Origin: Pseudoalteromonas rhizosphaerae
GTDB lineage: Bacteria; Pseudomonadota; Gammaproteobacteria; Enterobacterales; Alteromonadaceae
DNA: 64,000 bases
Reading direction: 5' to 3'
Assembly (NCBI RefSeq): GCF_902498845.1
Contig: NZ_CABVLM010000003.1
Location: 124,001 to 188,000, forward strand
The notes below the pieces were generated by a model that was given only the letters and a program-made list of their open reading frames with translations, ran no database searches and had not been told where the DNA came from. The translations under genes were made by a program, and so were the position numbers. Below, in pieces: positions 37,878 through 48,244 of this stretch (positions are counted from its first letter, which is position 1; each line of letters opens with the position of its first letter).

Positions 37878-40095
37878 TTACATTATCAAACTGTGTTAAC
37901 CAAATCAGTAAATCGTCATAAAATAATGGTTTTGCAAAAAAGTAACCTTGGGCCATTTCACAACCTGCTTGTTTTAACCATTGCACCTCAAATTCGTTTT
38001 CAACCCCCTCAGCAATAACTTTAAAATCAAATTGCTTTGCGAGACTGATGATCATTTTGATCATGTATTGATTATTTATATTATGCTCAAGGTTGCTGAC
38101 AAAGTAGCGATCAATTTTTATCGCATTCGACGGTATTTCATTTATATGTGCTAACGATGAATAACCCGTACCAAAGTCATCAATACTCACTTTAATACCC
38201 AATGCCATAAATCGTGATAAAGCCTCTTTAATAAAGTTGTAATTACTGATCGCTTGGGTTTCTGTCACTTCAAGTTCCAGCATCGAGGGGGATACTTTAT
38301 ATTCCTCAATCCGACTTTTGATTGACTCAAAGTAAGAGGGCTCGATCAAGTCATAAGATGATGCGTTAAACGCAATGGGTAAATTTATGCCACAACTTTT
38401 AAGTTGATTAATTATTTGTAGTATTTTTTCAAAAATAACATTATCTAGCTCATTAATTAAACCAGCTGTTTCAGCAAGTTCTATAAACTCTTCAGGATTT
38501 ACAAAGCTGCCATCAGCTAACTGCCATCTAGCTAGCGCTTCAAAACCAATTGGTTTTAATGTTTTCAAGCACATTTTTGGTTGCAAAGCGACACGCAATT
38601 CTTTGGTACTAATAGCCGTTCTCAAGCGCGCCATTAACTCATAGCGCCTTGTTATTGCCACTGTTTTCTCATCGGTATGCAAAATAAACTTCGCTTGAGT
38701 TACTTGCATGTAATTTAAACTCGACTCTGCCAGGCTAATTACTTTTTCGGGAGTAATATTTGATGCGCAACTTAGCTTTAACTCCAACACTCTTACGTCA
38801 ATAAATTGCTTAACATTTTCAATTTCGTACTTTTGTTTATTATGAAAACGCGCAATATCATCTGTAATATCAAAATCAACATTAATGAGCATGCCAAAGC
38901 TACTATTACTAATAATCGCAATTCTGGGGTCATATATTGAAAAAACATCTACAATACTTTTATGTACCAGTTTTATGATTTTTTTACAAAAATCATAACC
39001 AAAGGTAAATGCTTTTTCATCAAACTGATAAATATCAAAAATAATTAAACGCATTTTGGATTTTTCATATACGTTCATATTTTTAATTTCGCGAGTTAAC
39101 CAGTTTCTATTCTGTAAGTTTAATGAAACATCGGTATAGGCAAGCTCGGTTAATCTATTTAATAATGAAATATTAGCAAATCCGCTACTGACGTTTTCAC
39201 TAAATACTTTCAATAAATATTCGTTTTCTTCACTAATGGGATTATCTGATTTTACCAAGGTAATATAGTGCGTGCCTTCAGCAATGGTTGCTGGGAAGAA
39301 GAAGATACTATGCTGATTTGAAAACACATGACGTTTCTCTTGAATCGCTAGCTGGAAGTCATCGTACATATCGGCCAGTAAATTGCTATCTACTTTTTGT
39401 CCTTTCATACCATTAAAGCAGCCGTTGGTAGTGAGGATCATTGCATTGTCGCCTTTATCAAGGTTGCTTGAACAAAGGATCCCGCCTCCCTCGGATATTT
39501 TTAAAATATTGCTTAGTTCTTGCAGCACGGCAGCTGAGTATGAGCCCATATCATGTTTGCTATTAATGCTCCTTGATGCATCAAGCACAAGTTGCAAACC
39601 TTGTTTAGCGGCTGTTATTTGCGAAATATATTGCCAAGTTCGCATATTACTATTAACGATTGATTCAAGCTTTTGCGCAGAAATGTCAGACTTATTCCAG
39701 TACTCATCAATATCGAGCATTTTCATCACATCGGTTTCAGGGGCGAAACCGGGCTGCCCTGTTAGTAACACGATACGCATTTCAGCGTTGCCAATCACTT
39801 CTCTGATGGTATTTACCAAACGCAGTCCGGAGTCATCTTCTTCCATAACCACATCGATAAAAACAAGTGCTATATCTGGGTGCATACTTAAAGCAAGCGC
39901 AGCTTCTGGTACTGAGTTGGCCGCTAATAACTCATATTTGTAGCCTTCTTTGGCCTTTAATGCTTTTAAGCTATTAACTAATGCATGTTGATAATCGAGA
40001 TCATCCTCAACGGTTAGAATTTTCCATACTTTAAGGTCAGTATTTACTAACTCTTCCTCAGCAGAAAATACAAATAATCCCTCTTTTTCATCCAT
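37870..40095 (-). CDS. Response regulator with REC-DUF3369-degenerate GGDEF-EAL (c-di-GMP phosphodiesterase)
   Basis: A 741-residue protein. The N-terminal receiver has TVEDD and the phosphoacceptor Asp in FIDVVMEEDDSG, then a DUF3369/GAF-like region. A GGDEF-like region lacks the GGDEF signature. The C-terminal EAL domain (about residues 490-735) keeps EALAR, FNAS, the glutamate in LEVTET, DDFGTGYSS, KIDRYFV, AEGVE and QGYFFAKPL, so it is probably an active phosphodiesterase. The ATG at 40095 (GGTGGG upstream) is chosen over a TTG nine codons earlier. The downstream kinase gene overlaps its stop, and phosphorylation probably tunes EAL activity. Confidence 0.88.
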   Translation of the reverse strand: MDEKEGLFVFSAEEELVNTDLKVWKILTVEDDLDYQHALVNSLKALKAKEGYKYELLAANSVPEAALALSMHPDIALVFIDVVMEEDDSGLRLVNTIREVIGNAEMRIVLLTGQPGFAPETDVMKMLDIDEYWNKSDISAQKLESIVNSNMRTWQYISQITAAKQGLQLVLDASRSINSKHDMGSYSAAVLQELSNILKISEGGGILCSSNLDKGDNAMILTTNGCFNGMKGQKVDSNLLADMYDDFQLAIQEKRHVFSNQHSIFFFPATIAEGTHYITLVKSDNPISEENEYLLKVFSENVSSGFANISLLNRLTELAYTDVSLNLQNRNWLTREIKNMNVYEKSKMRLIIFDIYQFDEKAFTFGYDFCKKIIKLVHKSIVDVFSIYDPRIAIISNSSFGMLINVDFDITDDIARFHNKQKYEIENVKQFIDVRVLELKLSCASNITPEKVISLAESSLNYMQVTQAKFILHTDEKTVAITRRYELMARLRTAISTKELRVALQPKMCLKTLKPIGFEALARWQLADGSFVNPEEFIELAETAGLINELDNVIFEKILQIINQLKSCGINLPIAFNASSYDLIEPSYFESIKSRIEEYKVSPSMLELEVTETQAISNYNFIKEALSRFMALGIKVSIDDFGTGYSSLAHINEIPSNAIKIDRYFVSNLEHNINNQYMIKMIISLAKQFDFKVIAEGVENEFEVQWLKQAGCEMAQGYFFAKPLFYDDLLIWLTQFDNVND

Positions 40096-40293
40096 ATATA
40101 CCCACCAAAATAATAATAGCAATACCTTTCATTCACAATTCATTGCAACGCAATAAAATAACTGATAAATAAAAATTTAACTTGCTTTAAATATTAGGTG
40201 AGAGTTTTTGATGTGTCTAATTTAAAAACACTTTTGATAATAAAGTATGTGCTACAGCATGATTTGAAAAGCTGCAGCACATGTTGGTGTTGG

Positions 40294-41064
40294 TTAAGCG
40301 CTTTTATTTACCGGCGTACCACTGTGAAACTTAAAATCGTCATCAAAAGATGTAATTAACTGCGCTTCAATTTCACCAAACTCTTTAACCCGCTCGGTAA
40401 TATCAAAACCAGCAATTTCTTGGGCAAGAGTTAAATAGTCTTGATAGTGGCGTGCTTCTGAGCGCAATAACGAAATATAAAAATCACCTAAACGCTTATC
40501 AACATGAGGTGCAAGCGCAGCAAAACGTTCGCACGAACGAGCTTCGATGTAAGCACCGACTATGAGCTTATCGACCAGTGCATCTGGCTCAAAGGTTTTT
40601 ACATGTCTTAGCATACCCTTAGCATAACGACACGGCGTAATACTTTGATACTCAATACCGTACTCATCCATGATCTCTAATACTTGATAAAAGTGGTGCA
40701 GCTCTTCTTTGATCAACATCACCATTTTATCAACCAAATCTTGCCCATAAGCTGAATCAGATTTTGGGATCACTGCTTTAGTCAGTTTGTTTTTAGCCGC
40801 AAGATCGCGCCAATTCCCTTCGCGTTTGTAAATAAGCGTTTCAAACGGCTTTAGCCACTCAAGCAAGGCATCGCTGCTTTGTTTATCCACGGCATATTTA
40901 CGAATTAAAAACATCGCAGATTGCGCGGCTTTAAGCTCACAGATGAGATGATCAATTAAAATAACCGCTAGGTTTTCTTTTTTAGTGGCTTCATCAATCC
41001 ACCCTAAAGGGGTTTCACAACGTAAAAATTGCTTAATCGGTTCTAAAAGTTGGCTATGTGGCAC
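40294..41064 (-). CDS. miaE: tRNA-(ms2io6A37) hydroxylase MiaE
   Basis: A 256-residue diiron protein that hydroxylates ms2i6A37 in tRNAs reading UNN codons. The ferritin-like four-helix motifs are visible: E with KEELHHFYQV (ExxH), YIEARSCERF and RSEARHYQDY (ExxH). Its presence is a known marker of some gammaproteobacteria such as Salmonella, Pseudomonas and Pseudoalteromonas. It is a single gene, with no operon partner seen. Confidence 0.93.
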   Translation of the reverse strand: MPHSQLLEPIKQFLRCETPLGWIDEATKKENLAVILIDHLICELKAAQSAMFLIRKYAVDKQSSDALLEWLKPFETLIYKREGNWRDLAAKNKLTKAVIPKSDSAYGQDLVDKMVMLIKEELHHFYQVLEIMDEYGIEYQSITPCRYAKGMLRHVKTFEPDALVDKLIVGAYIEARSCERFAALAPHVDKRLGDFYISLLRSEARHYQDYLTLAQEIAGFDITERVKEFGEIEAQLITSFDDDFKFHSGTPVNKSA

Positions 41065-41290
41065 GAAGGGAGTTGCTCATTAGTATCTATCATTAAGAAA
41101 ATGATTTTATCATGAAAAATGACTGATAATAAAACAAAGCTGGGGGTTTGATTAATTAAATAACCCGAACTCTAGTTAAATATATCCCCGCTGATTTTTT
41201 TTGCTTTCGTCTCTCATTGGTGTTTCTTGACAAGACCCCATTACTGAACCATAACTTAATACAAGCTGTATAAAAATAAAACAGCGAACT
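41065..41290. other. Intergenic region upstream of miaE (MITE-free part)
   Basis: 226 bases with no gene; AT-rich. Together with the MITE-like element it makes a gap of about 400 bases between miaE and the Yip1 gene. A purine/pyrimidine-poor stretch around 41140-41200 shows nothing recognised. Confidence 0.6.
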
Positions 41291-41454
41291 AATACCAATC
41301 GACTTAAATATTTAACCATTCTAGCGAGCTAAATAAAGCGCTAACTGCGTTATAATTTTTTCAAGTAGAACAACTACATGTCAAAATTTACGCCTTGTTA
41401 TCACTGTATTTATCTGTCGCTATAAATGGTCAGTAACTTAACACGATTGGTATA
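41291..41454. mobile_element. MITE-like element with 30-bp imperfect terminal inverted repeats
   Basis: A 164-bp non-coding element. The left end (41291-41320) begins AATACCAATCG and ends AACCATT. The right end (41425-41454), reverse-complemented, begins TATACCAATCG and ends GACCATT. The two ends match at 22 of 30 positions. The interior is AT-rich without an open frame, and no clear target-site duplication can be read. Short intergenic elements bounded by ATACCAAT/ATTGGTAT words are, from memory, common in Pseudoalteromonas, Shewanella and Colwellia. Its right end supplies TATAAT just upstream of the Yip1 gene. Confidence 0.65.
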
Positions 41455-41479
41455 ATTCCTTTTCATGGGGCACACAATT

Positions 41480-42079
41480 ATGATACTAAACCATCTTTGG
41501 GGCATATATGCCCATCCACTCGAAGAGTGGCAAACAATAGATAACCGCCACGAGAGCTTAACATATAGCCTATCACATATATTACTGATAGCGTTGTTTC
41601 CATCTGCAATGGGTTATTACTCATCAGTTTATTTGGGCTGGAGTATCGGGGCTGGTAATCCGGTATTTTTAACCCACGATAGTGCAATACTGATTGCTGC
41701 AGCTATGTATGGCGCTTTAATTGTAGGTGTGTTTGCGCTGGCTTATTTAGCACATTGGATGGCTGTTACTTTTGGTGCAGAACCAACCTTTACCCAAACC
41801 TTAGAACTTGCAGCGTATACTTCAACACCAGTATTTATGTCTGCACTAGCGGCATTTTGGCCAGAACTATGGTTTGTTGTATGTGTGGGTTTGGTCGCTT
41901 TAGGCTATTCGGTCTACTTGCTGTATACCGGTGTGCCCATTTTGATGCATATACCGCAAGAGCGTGGCTTTATTTACGCAAGCTCTGTGGTAACTTGCGG
42001 ACTAATTTTACTGGTGATTATTTTAGCTGTCACCGCCATATTGTGGACCAACGGTATCGTCAGTCCAACCTTTACATGA
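41480..42079 (+). CDS. Yip1-family inner membrane protein
   Basis: A 199-residue protein with about five membrane helices. The N-terminal signature HLWGIYAHPLEEW is the typical entry of bacterial Yip1/DUF1282 proteins. The ATG at 41480 is preferred, giving MILNHLWG; an in-frame ATG at 41465 lacks a ribosome binding site. The function of the family in bacteria is not established. A MITE-like element ends 25 bases before its start and may provide its promoter. Confidence 0.8.
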   Translation: MILNHLWGIYAHPLEEWQTIDNRHESLTYSLSHILLIALFPSAMGYYSSVYLGWSIGAGNPVFLTHDSAILIAAAMYGALIVGVFALAYLAHWMAVTFGAEPTFTQTLELAAYTSTPVFMSALAAFWPELWFVVCVGLVALGYSVYLLYTGVPILMHIPQERGFIYASSVVTCGLILLVIILAVTAILWTNGIVSPTFT

Positions 42080-42146
42080 TACCTAGTTCAACGTTAGAAG
42101 CTGTAAAATGTAGTATATAGTAGTGTTATTATTTTCTTTCCTTCGC

Positions 42147-42176
42147 AAAAAAGGAGCTAAATTTAGCTCCTTTTTT
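42147..42176. terminator. Bidirectional Rho-independent terminator between Yip1 gene and purF
   Basis: Perfect palindrome AAAAAAGGAGCTA-AATT-TAGCTCCTTTTTT between convergent genes. It has A and T runs on both sides, so it serves both strands. Confidence 0.85.
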
Positions 42177-42193
42177 ATTTCGCTAGGCAGAGA

Positions 42194-43720
42194 TTAATCT
42201 GAGCCGTTTTCTTCTTGATTATGTAACTCTAAACCAGAAGACATGGCACTTTCACGACTACTTTTTGCCGAATCATTACGCAGCTGTTCAATACGATTCA
42301 AATAATTCTGATCGATACCACCGGTAATATATTGGCCATCAAATACTGATGTTTCAAATCGTGTAATTTCTGGGTTTTCCTGCGCTACGGCAGCAATCAA
42401 ATCAGGTAACGATTGGAAAATCAAACCATCAGAGCCAATGCTTGCATTGATATCTTCAACTTCACGTCCATGGGCAATCAACTCAGCCGCAGATGGCATA
42501 TCAATACCATACACGTTCGGAAAGCGAATTTCAGGTGCAGCAGAAGCAAAGTAAACGTTTTTAGCACCAGACTCACGCGCCATTTCAACAATTTGTGCTG
42601 AAGTAGTGCCACGTACAATCGAGTCATCAACTAGTAATACGTTTTTACCTTTAAACTCACGGTCAATTGCATTGAGCTTTTGACGTACTGACTTTTTACG
42701 CATTTCCTGACCAGGCATGATAAACGTACGGCCAATGTAACGGTTTTTAACAAACCCTTGGCGATATGGCAGATTAAGTACGCGGGCGATTTCCAATGCC
42801 ACATCACATGATGTTTCTGGGATTGGAATAACAACATCAATATCTTTATCAGCCCATTCGCGAGCAATTTTTTCGCCAAGCTTAGTGCCCATATTTACAC
42901 GTGTAGCGTAAACAGACATGCGATCGATATTTGAGTCTGGACGTGCAAAGTAAACAAATTCAAAGATACATGGCGAATAAGATACTTTATCTGCGCATGT
43001 TTGTGAGTAAAACTCACCGCCTTCAGTAACATATATCGCTTCACCAGGAGCGACATCACGCACAAATTCAAAACCATCGGTTTTTAACGCAACGCTTTCA
43101 GAGGCAAACATATACTCGGTGCCATTTGCAGTTTCACGTTTACCAAACACTAATGGACGAATACCATTTGGGTCACGAAACGCGATAATACCATGGCCAA
43201 TTACCATAGCGATGGTGGCATAACCGCCTTGAACTTTATTTATAACTTCGGTGATACCATTAAAAATATCTTCAGGGTCAAGATGTAGTTTATTTGGTTT
43301 ACTTAATTCATGAGCCATGATGTTAAGTAAAATTTCAGAATCTGAGGTTGTGTTAACGTGGCGACGTGCTTCACAGAACAATTGCTCTTTAAGCTGCTCT
43401 GCATTGGTTAAGTTACCGTTGTGTGCTAAAGCAATACCGAACGGTGAGTTAACATAGAACGGCTGCGCTTCAGACGAGCTAGAAGAACCTGCTGTCGGAT
43501 AGCGTACATGGCCGATACCAATAGTGCCTTGTAAACGCTTCATATGACGGGTGTGAAATACATCTTTCACTAAGCCATTTGCTTTGCGTAAACTAAAGGT
43601 GTTGTTTTCAATGGTAATGATGCCCGCGGCATCTTGACCACGGTGTTGCAAAACAGTTAAGCCATCATAAATCGCCTGATTTACAGGAGATGTTCCGACT
43701 ATTCCAACGATACCACACAT
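42194..43720 (-). CDS. purF: Amidophosphoribosyltransferase
   Basis: A 508-residue enzyme committing PRPP to purine synthesis. The N-terminal glutaminase nucleophile is Cys2 (MCGIVGIVG), with [10 protein letters not shown] following. The PRPP-binding motif is [14 protein letters not shown] in the C-terminal phosphoribosyltransferase domain. E. coli PurF is 505 aa. It is last in the accD-folC-dedD-cvpA-purF series, 18 bases after cvpA. I saw no PurR-type operator in the short gap upstream of cvpA. Confidence 0.98.
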   Translation of the reverse strand: MCGIVGIVGTSPVNQAIYDGLTVLQHRGQDAAGIITIENNTFSLRKANGLVKDVFHTRHMKRLQGTIGIGHVRYPTAGSSSSSEAQPFYVNSPFGIALAHNGNLTNAEQLKEQLFCEARRHVNTTSDSEILLNIMAHELSKPNKLHLDPEDIFNGITEVINKVQGGYATIAMVIGHGIIAFRDPNGIRPLVFGKRETANGTEYMFASESVALKTDGFEFVRDVAPGEAIYVTEGGEFYSQTCADKVSYSPCIFEFVYFARPDSNIDRMSVYATRVNMGTKLGEKIAREWADKDIDVVIPIPETSCDVALEIARVLNLPYRQGFVKNRYIGRTFIMPGQEMRKKSVRQKLNAIDREFKGKNVLLVDDSIVRGTTSAQIVEMARESGAKNVYFASAAPEIRFPNVYGIDMPSAAELIAHGREVEDINASIGSDGLIFQSLPDLIAAVAQENPEITRFETSVFDGQYITGGIDQNYLNRIEQLRNDSAKSSRESAMSSGLELHNQEENGSD

Positions 43721-43738
43721 GAAATTTTTCCTCGCCGA

Positions 43739-44233
43739 TTAACGGTTGACCGAATTTAAAAAGCTAGAGTTATTTTCGAGGTATGAAAAAAACCACTCAA
43801 CAACAAAGCCAAATTCTGGGATCAAAATAGAGTTACCCCACCAGTGCGTATTGGGTGCACCAGTAAAAGCATCAAGAAAGAAGAGTAACGCGCTCACGAC
43901 CAACACGCCACGAAGTGCACCAAAGACAATGCCGAAGACACGGTCTGTGCCAGACAAACCAGTACGTTGTACAAGTTCACCTAGAAGGTAGTTTAACAAT
44001 CCGCCTAACAATAGCGTCGCAAAGAATAATATGGCAATGGCCGCTGCATTTCTTAAAAGGGGTTCAGAAATACTTGTTAGGAATGATGCTAAATATTGGT
44101 AAAACAAGCTAGATATGATAAATGCGCCAGCCCACACAGCCAAAGACATTGCTTCTTTTATAAAGCCACGAATTAAACCGATAATAGTAGACAGTGCAAT
44201 AATGCCAAAGATGGCGTAATCAACCCAGATCAT
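43739..44233 (-). CDS. cvpA: Colicin V production protein CvpA
   Basis: A 164-residue inner-membrane protein with about four hydrophobic helices, matching E. coli CvpA (162 aa). It starts [15 protein letters not shown], and the family feature [17 protein letters not shown] lies after the first helix. The ATG at 44233 is chosen because the longer frame needs a TTG. It is required for colicin V secretion and for envelope resistance to bile salts in some species; the mechanism is unclear. It is immediately upstream of purF. Confidence 0.93.
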   Translation of the reverse strand: MIWVDYAIFGIIALSTIIGLIRGFIKEAMSLAVWAGAFIISSLFYQYLASFLTSISEPLLRNAAAIAILFFATLLLGGLLNYLLGELVQRTGLSGTDRVFGIVFGALRGVLVVSALLFFLDAFTGAPNTHWWGNSILIPEFGFVVEWFFSYLENNSSFLNSVNR

Positions 44234-44294
44234 ATGAACCAACTAGTCGTTAATTTGGGGCGCATTCTATAAGAGGTCAGCACTAAATGCCAGA

Positions 44295-44933
44295 TCATTT
44301 TGCTACTTCAAATTGGGTAACTTTTCCGTTAAGTTTAGTAAGTGCTTTTAATTCAGGGAGTTTGCTCTCAAGCTGGGCTTTATCAAGCGACGGACCCACA
44401 AAAACTTTGGTTAAAGTACCATTTGGTGTTTTAACTGGACGGGTAAAGGTTTTAAACCCTTTGTCACTTAGTTTAGCTTGTAGCGATTTTACATTCGCAC
44501 TATGCGAAAAGCTCCCCAACTGAATTACATATGCCATTTTCGATAAATTTTCTTCAGGCTTACGTGATGGCTCAGACTTTTTTTCAACAGGTTGTGCTGT
44601 AGTCGTTGCTACAGTAGTTTGCTCAGTCGATGCTTCAACCATTTTTTTCGCTACTAGCGTCGTCTCTTCAACCGCATCAGAGGAACTTGAGAGTAGGTCA
44701 TCATCTGGCAATATATCTTCCTCAGGCTCTTCGTTTGGCTGTTGTGCGTTAGCCACTTGATCATCTATTGAATCTTGCAAGTCAATAGTTGTGAACTCAG
44801 GACGTTCCGGAATGGCTTTAAAGCCTTCTTTGTAATGTACTTTTTCGCCATCAAGAATATTAGGAATAAACACGATAGCTGCAATCACCACAATAGTTGT
44901 GCCGACTAAACGATTTATAAAGCCTGAGTTCAC
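44295..44933 (-). CDS. dedD: SPOR-domain cell-division protein DedD
   Basis: A 212-residue bitopic membrane protein: the N-terminal NRLVGTTIVVIAAIVFIPNI helix, an acidic/proline periplasmic linker, and a C-terminal SPOR domain of about 75 residues starting MAYVIQLGSFSHSANV. SPOR domains bind denuded septal peptidoglycan. The GTG at 44933 with GAGAGGAATCAG upstream is the start; the longer TTG start would overlap folC. The order folC-dedD-cvpA-purF is conserved from E. coli. Confidence 0.9.
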   Translation of the reverse strand: MNSGFINRLVGTTIVVIAAIVFIPNILDGEKVHYKEGFKAIPERPEFTTIDLQDSIDDQVANAQQPNEEPEEDILPDDDLLSSSSDAVEETTLVAKKMVEASTEQTTVATTTAQPVEKKSEPSRKPEENLSKMAYVIQLGSFSHSANVKSLQAKLSDKGFKTFTRPVKTPNGTLTKVFVGPSLDKAQLESKLPELKALTKLNGKVTQFEVAK

Positions 44934-44944
44934 CTGATTCCTCT

Positions 44945-46210
44945 CTATTTTTTCCAATAATTGATAGCAGCTGCAACAGTTAAGAAGGAGCCAAATATGA
45001 TTAACACCGTCTTCTCATCAAGCTGTGGCAACACACCATCCAATGCGTCTGCAACTGTTTGATATTTTTCAATTGGCGCGCTTGTATGCACATTATCCAT
45101 GGATTTAGCTAAATTCTCTACTTTATCGCCACGAAAGCAATTAAGTCCGGCTAAACACCACGCATCAACTACCGGGCTAACTTCATTTAATACAGCGACT
45201 TTGTCTTTATCAGCCAGCATAGCGACTAACGCATGAACTTTAAAGCCTTGATCTTGCAGGTTAGCTAACTTTTTAGCTAAATAGCGTGCAGATTCAGCAT
45301 TATGTGCCACATCAGTATAGACCATAGGTTTGCTGCTTAGTTGCTGAAAACGCCCTTCAACAACTAAATTAGCTAAACAATCACGGATCACTGCCTCACT
45401 AGGTAATAAATCTAACACAGCTAATGTGGTTAGTGCCGTTGCCGCGTTTTGGCATGGGATTGATGGTTTAGCAAACTCAAAGTGATGGGCTTGATATTGC
45501 CAACTAAAACTTTGCGCATGCTCTTTAAATATAAAGTCTCGCCCTGATAAATGCATCACCGCGTTAATTTCATGACCGTAGTCGGTGACTGTGTGCGGTA
45601 TATTTAAATCGCCGACAATGGCAGGTGTGCCAGTACGGAAGATCCCTGCTTTATCATAACCCACAAGCTCTCGCGTATCACCAAGGTACTCTTTATGATC
45701 TAGATCTATGGTGGTGATCACACTGGCAAATGGAGTAACAATATTGGTAGCATCGAAACGCCCACCTAAACCCACTTCTAACAGCACATAATCAACGCTA
45801 TGGCGTTTAAAAATAGCCAGTGCGCCTAAGGTGCCATACTCAAAATAAGTCAGTGGCGTGTCACCGCGGCCTTGCTCGAGCAAGTCAAACGCATCAACAT
45901 GAAATTGATCATCAAGCTCAGCGCCATTAATGCGCACTCGCTCGTTATAATGAATTAAATGAGGAGAGGCATAGGTACCAACCGAATAACCTTGGGCAAG
46001 CAGCAGTGATTCTAAACATCGGGCAGTGGTGCCTTTGCCATTGGTGCCGGCTATTAGAATAATTTTACTTGGGCTATCTAGTAAACCAATGGTATTGGCA
46101 ACTTTGGCAACGCGTTCTAAACCCATGGCAATATTTGCTGGGTGAACACTTTCTAAATAACAAAGCCAATCATCAAGGCTTGATGATTGGCTAGGAAGAT
46201 TTTTTGTCAT
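44945..46210 (-). CDS. folC: Folylpolyglutamate synthase / dihydrofolate synthase
   Basis: A 421-residue Mur-ligase-like enzyme adding glutamates to folates. Motifs are ILIAGTNGKGTTAR (P-loop), TYASPHL, the central LEVGLGGRFDATN, and TDVAHNAESARYL (in the family usually DVAHNP). It lies 25 bases downstream of accD and 11 bases upstream of dedD, so the genes form an operon. Confidence 0.96.
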   Translation of the reverse strand: MTKNLPSQSSSLDDWLCYLESVHPANIAMGLERVAKVANTIGLLDSPSKIILIAGTNGKGTTARCLESLLLAQGYSVGTYASPHLIHYNERVRINGAELDDQFHVDAFDLLEQGRGDTPLTYFEYGTLGALAIFKRHSVDYVLLEVGLGGRFDATNIVTPFASVITTIDLDHKEYLGDTRELVGYDKAGIFRTGTPAIVGDLNIPHTVTDYGHEINAVMHLSGRDFIFKEHAQSFSWQYQAHHFEFAKPSIPCQNAATALTTLAVLDLLPSEAVIRDCLANLVVEGRFQQLSSKPMVYTDVAHNAESARYLAKKLANLQDQGFKVHALVAMLADKDKVAVLNEVSPVVDAWCLAGLNCFRGDKVENLAKSMDNVHTSAPIEKYQTVADALDGVLPQLDEKTVLIIFGSFLTVAAAINYWKK

Positions 46211-46235
46211 AGCGTGTAATCAGTAAAGCTGAAAT

Positions 46236-47111
46236 TTACGCTACTCTATGCTCTTGTTCCGTAGAAGGCAAGTTCATAAATTTAGCTAGTATGCGGGCAA
46301 GTGTGTCACGCATTTCACGGCGATCAATAATCATATCGATGGCACCATGCTCGAGTAGAAATTCACTGCGTTGGAAGCCTTCAGGTAAGGTTTCGCGCAC
46401 AGTTTGTTCAATTACACGAGGACCCGCAAAGCCGATTAATGCTTTTGGCTCCGCCACGTTGATATCTCCTAGCATAGCTAATGATGCTGATACACCGCCC
46501 ATAGTTGGGTCAGTCATTACTGAGATAAACGGTAAGCCTTGTTCGCTCATCTTAGCAAGTGCAGCACTGGTTTTAGCCATTTGCATAAGCGACATTAGTG
46601 CCTCTTGCATACGTGCGCCACCTGAAGCGGAGAAGCAAATTAGCGGCATGTTATGCTCTAAACACTGATCAACAGCATCCACAAAACGTGCGCCAACAAC
46701 CGATGCCATTGACCCACCCATAAATGAGAATTCAAATGCGACGGCGGCCACTGGAATGCCTTTTAAGCGTCCCTTCATCGCGACTAATGCGTCTTTTTCG
46801 CCACTTGATTTTTGTGCGGCGGCAATACGATCTGAATATTTTTTCGAGTCTTTAAACTTTAAAATATCTTTTGGTTCGTGCTGTGTGCCAAGTTCCTGGC
46901 GGTCGCCATCATCCAAAAAGTGCTCAAGGCGTTTACGGCCACTCACACGCATGTGGTGATTGCATTTAGGACATACATTGAGTGATTTTTCTAATTCAGC
47001 TTTATATAAAATCGAATCACAATCTGTACACTTTGCCCAAACACCTTCAGGGATCTCTTTACGAGCCGAAGACTTTGTTGTTTTAGGTAGGATTTTTTCT
47101 AACCAACTCAT
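46236..47111 (-). CDS. accD: Acetyl-CoA carboxylase carboxyltransferase subunit beta
   Basis: A 291-residue AccD with the N-terminal zinc ribbon (CTDC and CPKC pairs) and the crotonase-like carboxyltransferase core ([17 protein letters not shown] and [11 protein letters not shown]). With AccA it transfers CO2 from biotin to acetyl-CoA in fatty acid synthesis. The ATG at 47111 ([10 protein letters not shown]) matches the E. coli start; a TTG two codons earlier is unlikely. It is the first gene of the accD-folC-dedD-cvpA-purF run. Confidence 0.97.
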   Translation of the reverse strand: MSWLEKILPKTTKSSARKEIPEGVWAKCTDCDSILYKAELEKSLNVCPKCNHHMRVSGRKRLEHFLDDGDRQELGTQHEPKDILKFKDSKKYSDRIAAAQKSSGEKDALVAMKGRLKGIPVAAVAFEFSFMGGSMASVVGARFVDAVDQCLEHNMPLICFSASGGARMQEALMSLMQMAKTSAALAKMSEQGLPFISVMTDPTMGGVSASLAMLGDINVAEPKALIGFAGPRVIEQTVRETLPEGFQRSEFLLEHGAIDMIIDRREMRDTLARILAKFMNLPSTEQEHRVA

Positions 47112-47271
47112 TTGCAACTCTCTTAATACTATTCTGTGCTTTGCTGCGTTCCTGCCAAATCATTATTGACAGACAAATTTTTTCAATTAAAACATGAATT
47201 CCACACAGGCGGTATAAAAAACTGGTCTTAGTAGTGAAATGCCTGCAAGGTTATGTTTAATTTATCACCAA

Positions 47272-48066
47272 TTAACCCTTCACATCCGTTAAGAATAAAG
47301 GGCCAAGTGGTGTCGACGGAATTTCAAACCGCGCCGGATAGTCAACATCAACTAAGTATAAACCTGCCGCCTTTGCCGTCGCACTGGCTTTGGCTCGCTC
47401 TTTTAAATCAAGTAACTCTTTTAGCCACACAGGTTGCTGCTTATGAATACCAATATCGGTTAAGCAACCGGTAATGTTACGCACCATGTGGTGTAAAAAT
47501 GCATTAGCCTTAATATCAATAATCACATAACTGCCTTGACGCTCAACTGACAAGTGATGAATAGTACGTGTAGCAGTATTCGCTTGACAATGCAAAGCTC
47601 TGAATGACGTAAAATCATGCTCACCTAATAGATATTGACACGCTTCTTGCATTTTAGTTTCATCAAGTGGATGATGAAAATGCGTAACGCCTTCATTTAA
47701 TATTGCTCCTCGAAAGGCGTTATTGTAAATAACATAACGATAACGACGAGCTGTAGCACTAAAACGTGCATGAAAATCATCACTCACCGGTTTTGCATAG
47801 CGAATAGCAATATCTTTCGGTAGCAAGGTATTCATACCCATAGTAAATGCAACCATATCGCGTTCAGCATCGGTATCAAAATGCACCACTTGCCCAGTGC
47901 CATGCACGCCGGCATCAGTGCGCCCAGCACAGACTATTTCAACTGGATGATTACAAATACGCGAAAGCGCGGTTTCTACTTCTTGTTGTACGCTATTTAC
48001 ATGCGATTGACGTTGCCAACCACTATAACGGGCGCCGTTGTACTCAACTCCAAGTGCTACTCGCAT
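47272..48066 (-). CDS. truA: tRNA pseudouridine synthase A
   Basis: A 264-residue TruA (E. coli 270 aa) that modifies U38-U40 of tRNAs. The catalytic Asp is in [15 protein letters not shown]. Further signatures are [15 protein letters not shown] at the N terminus and [11 protein letters not shown] near the C terminus. It is upstream of accD in the same orientation, as in E. coli, and 178 bases after fimV. Confidence 0.97.
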   Translation of the reverse strand: MRVALGVEYNGARYSGWQRQSHVNSVQQEVETALSRICNHPVEIVCAGRTDAGVHGTGQVVHFDTDAERDMVAFTMGMNTLLPKDIAIRYAKPVSDDFHARFSATARRYRYVIYNNAFRGAILNEGVTHFHHPLDETKMQEACQYLLGEHDFTSFRALHCQANTATRTIHHLSVERQGSYVIIDIKANAFLHHMVRNITGCLTDIGIHKQQPVWLKELLDLKERAKASATAKAAGLYLVDVDYPARFEIPSTPLGPLFLTDVKG

Positions 48067-48188
48067 AATTACTGCTTTACCTACTGTGCTAATGAACGGG
48101 GCATTTTATGCTATCTGACGCTGCAATAAAAGTGACTCTATACAAATTAAGCGCACAGTAGCCAAGCGACCTTTTTTCTATTGCTAAA

Positions 48189-48223
48189 AAAACGGCGAGT
48201 AAACTAAATTTACTCCCCGTTTT
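48189..48223 (-). terminator. Rho-independent terminator after fimV
   Basis: 15-bp arms AAAACGGCGAGTAAA/TTTACTCCCCGTTTT with one mismatch and loop CTAAA. The minus strand continues into TTTTTTTAGC. It lies about 20 bases past the fimV stop. Confidence 0.8.
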
Positions 48224-48244
48224 AACTATAAATGCAGAAACAAC

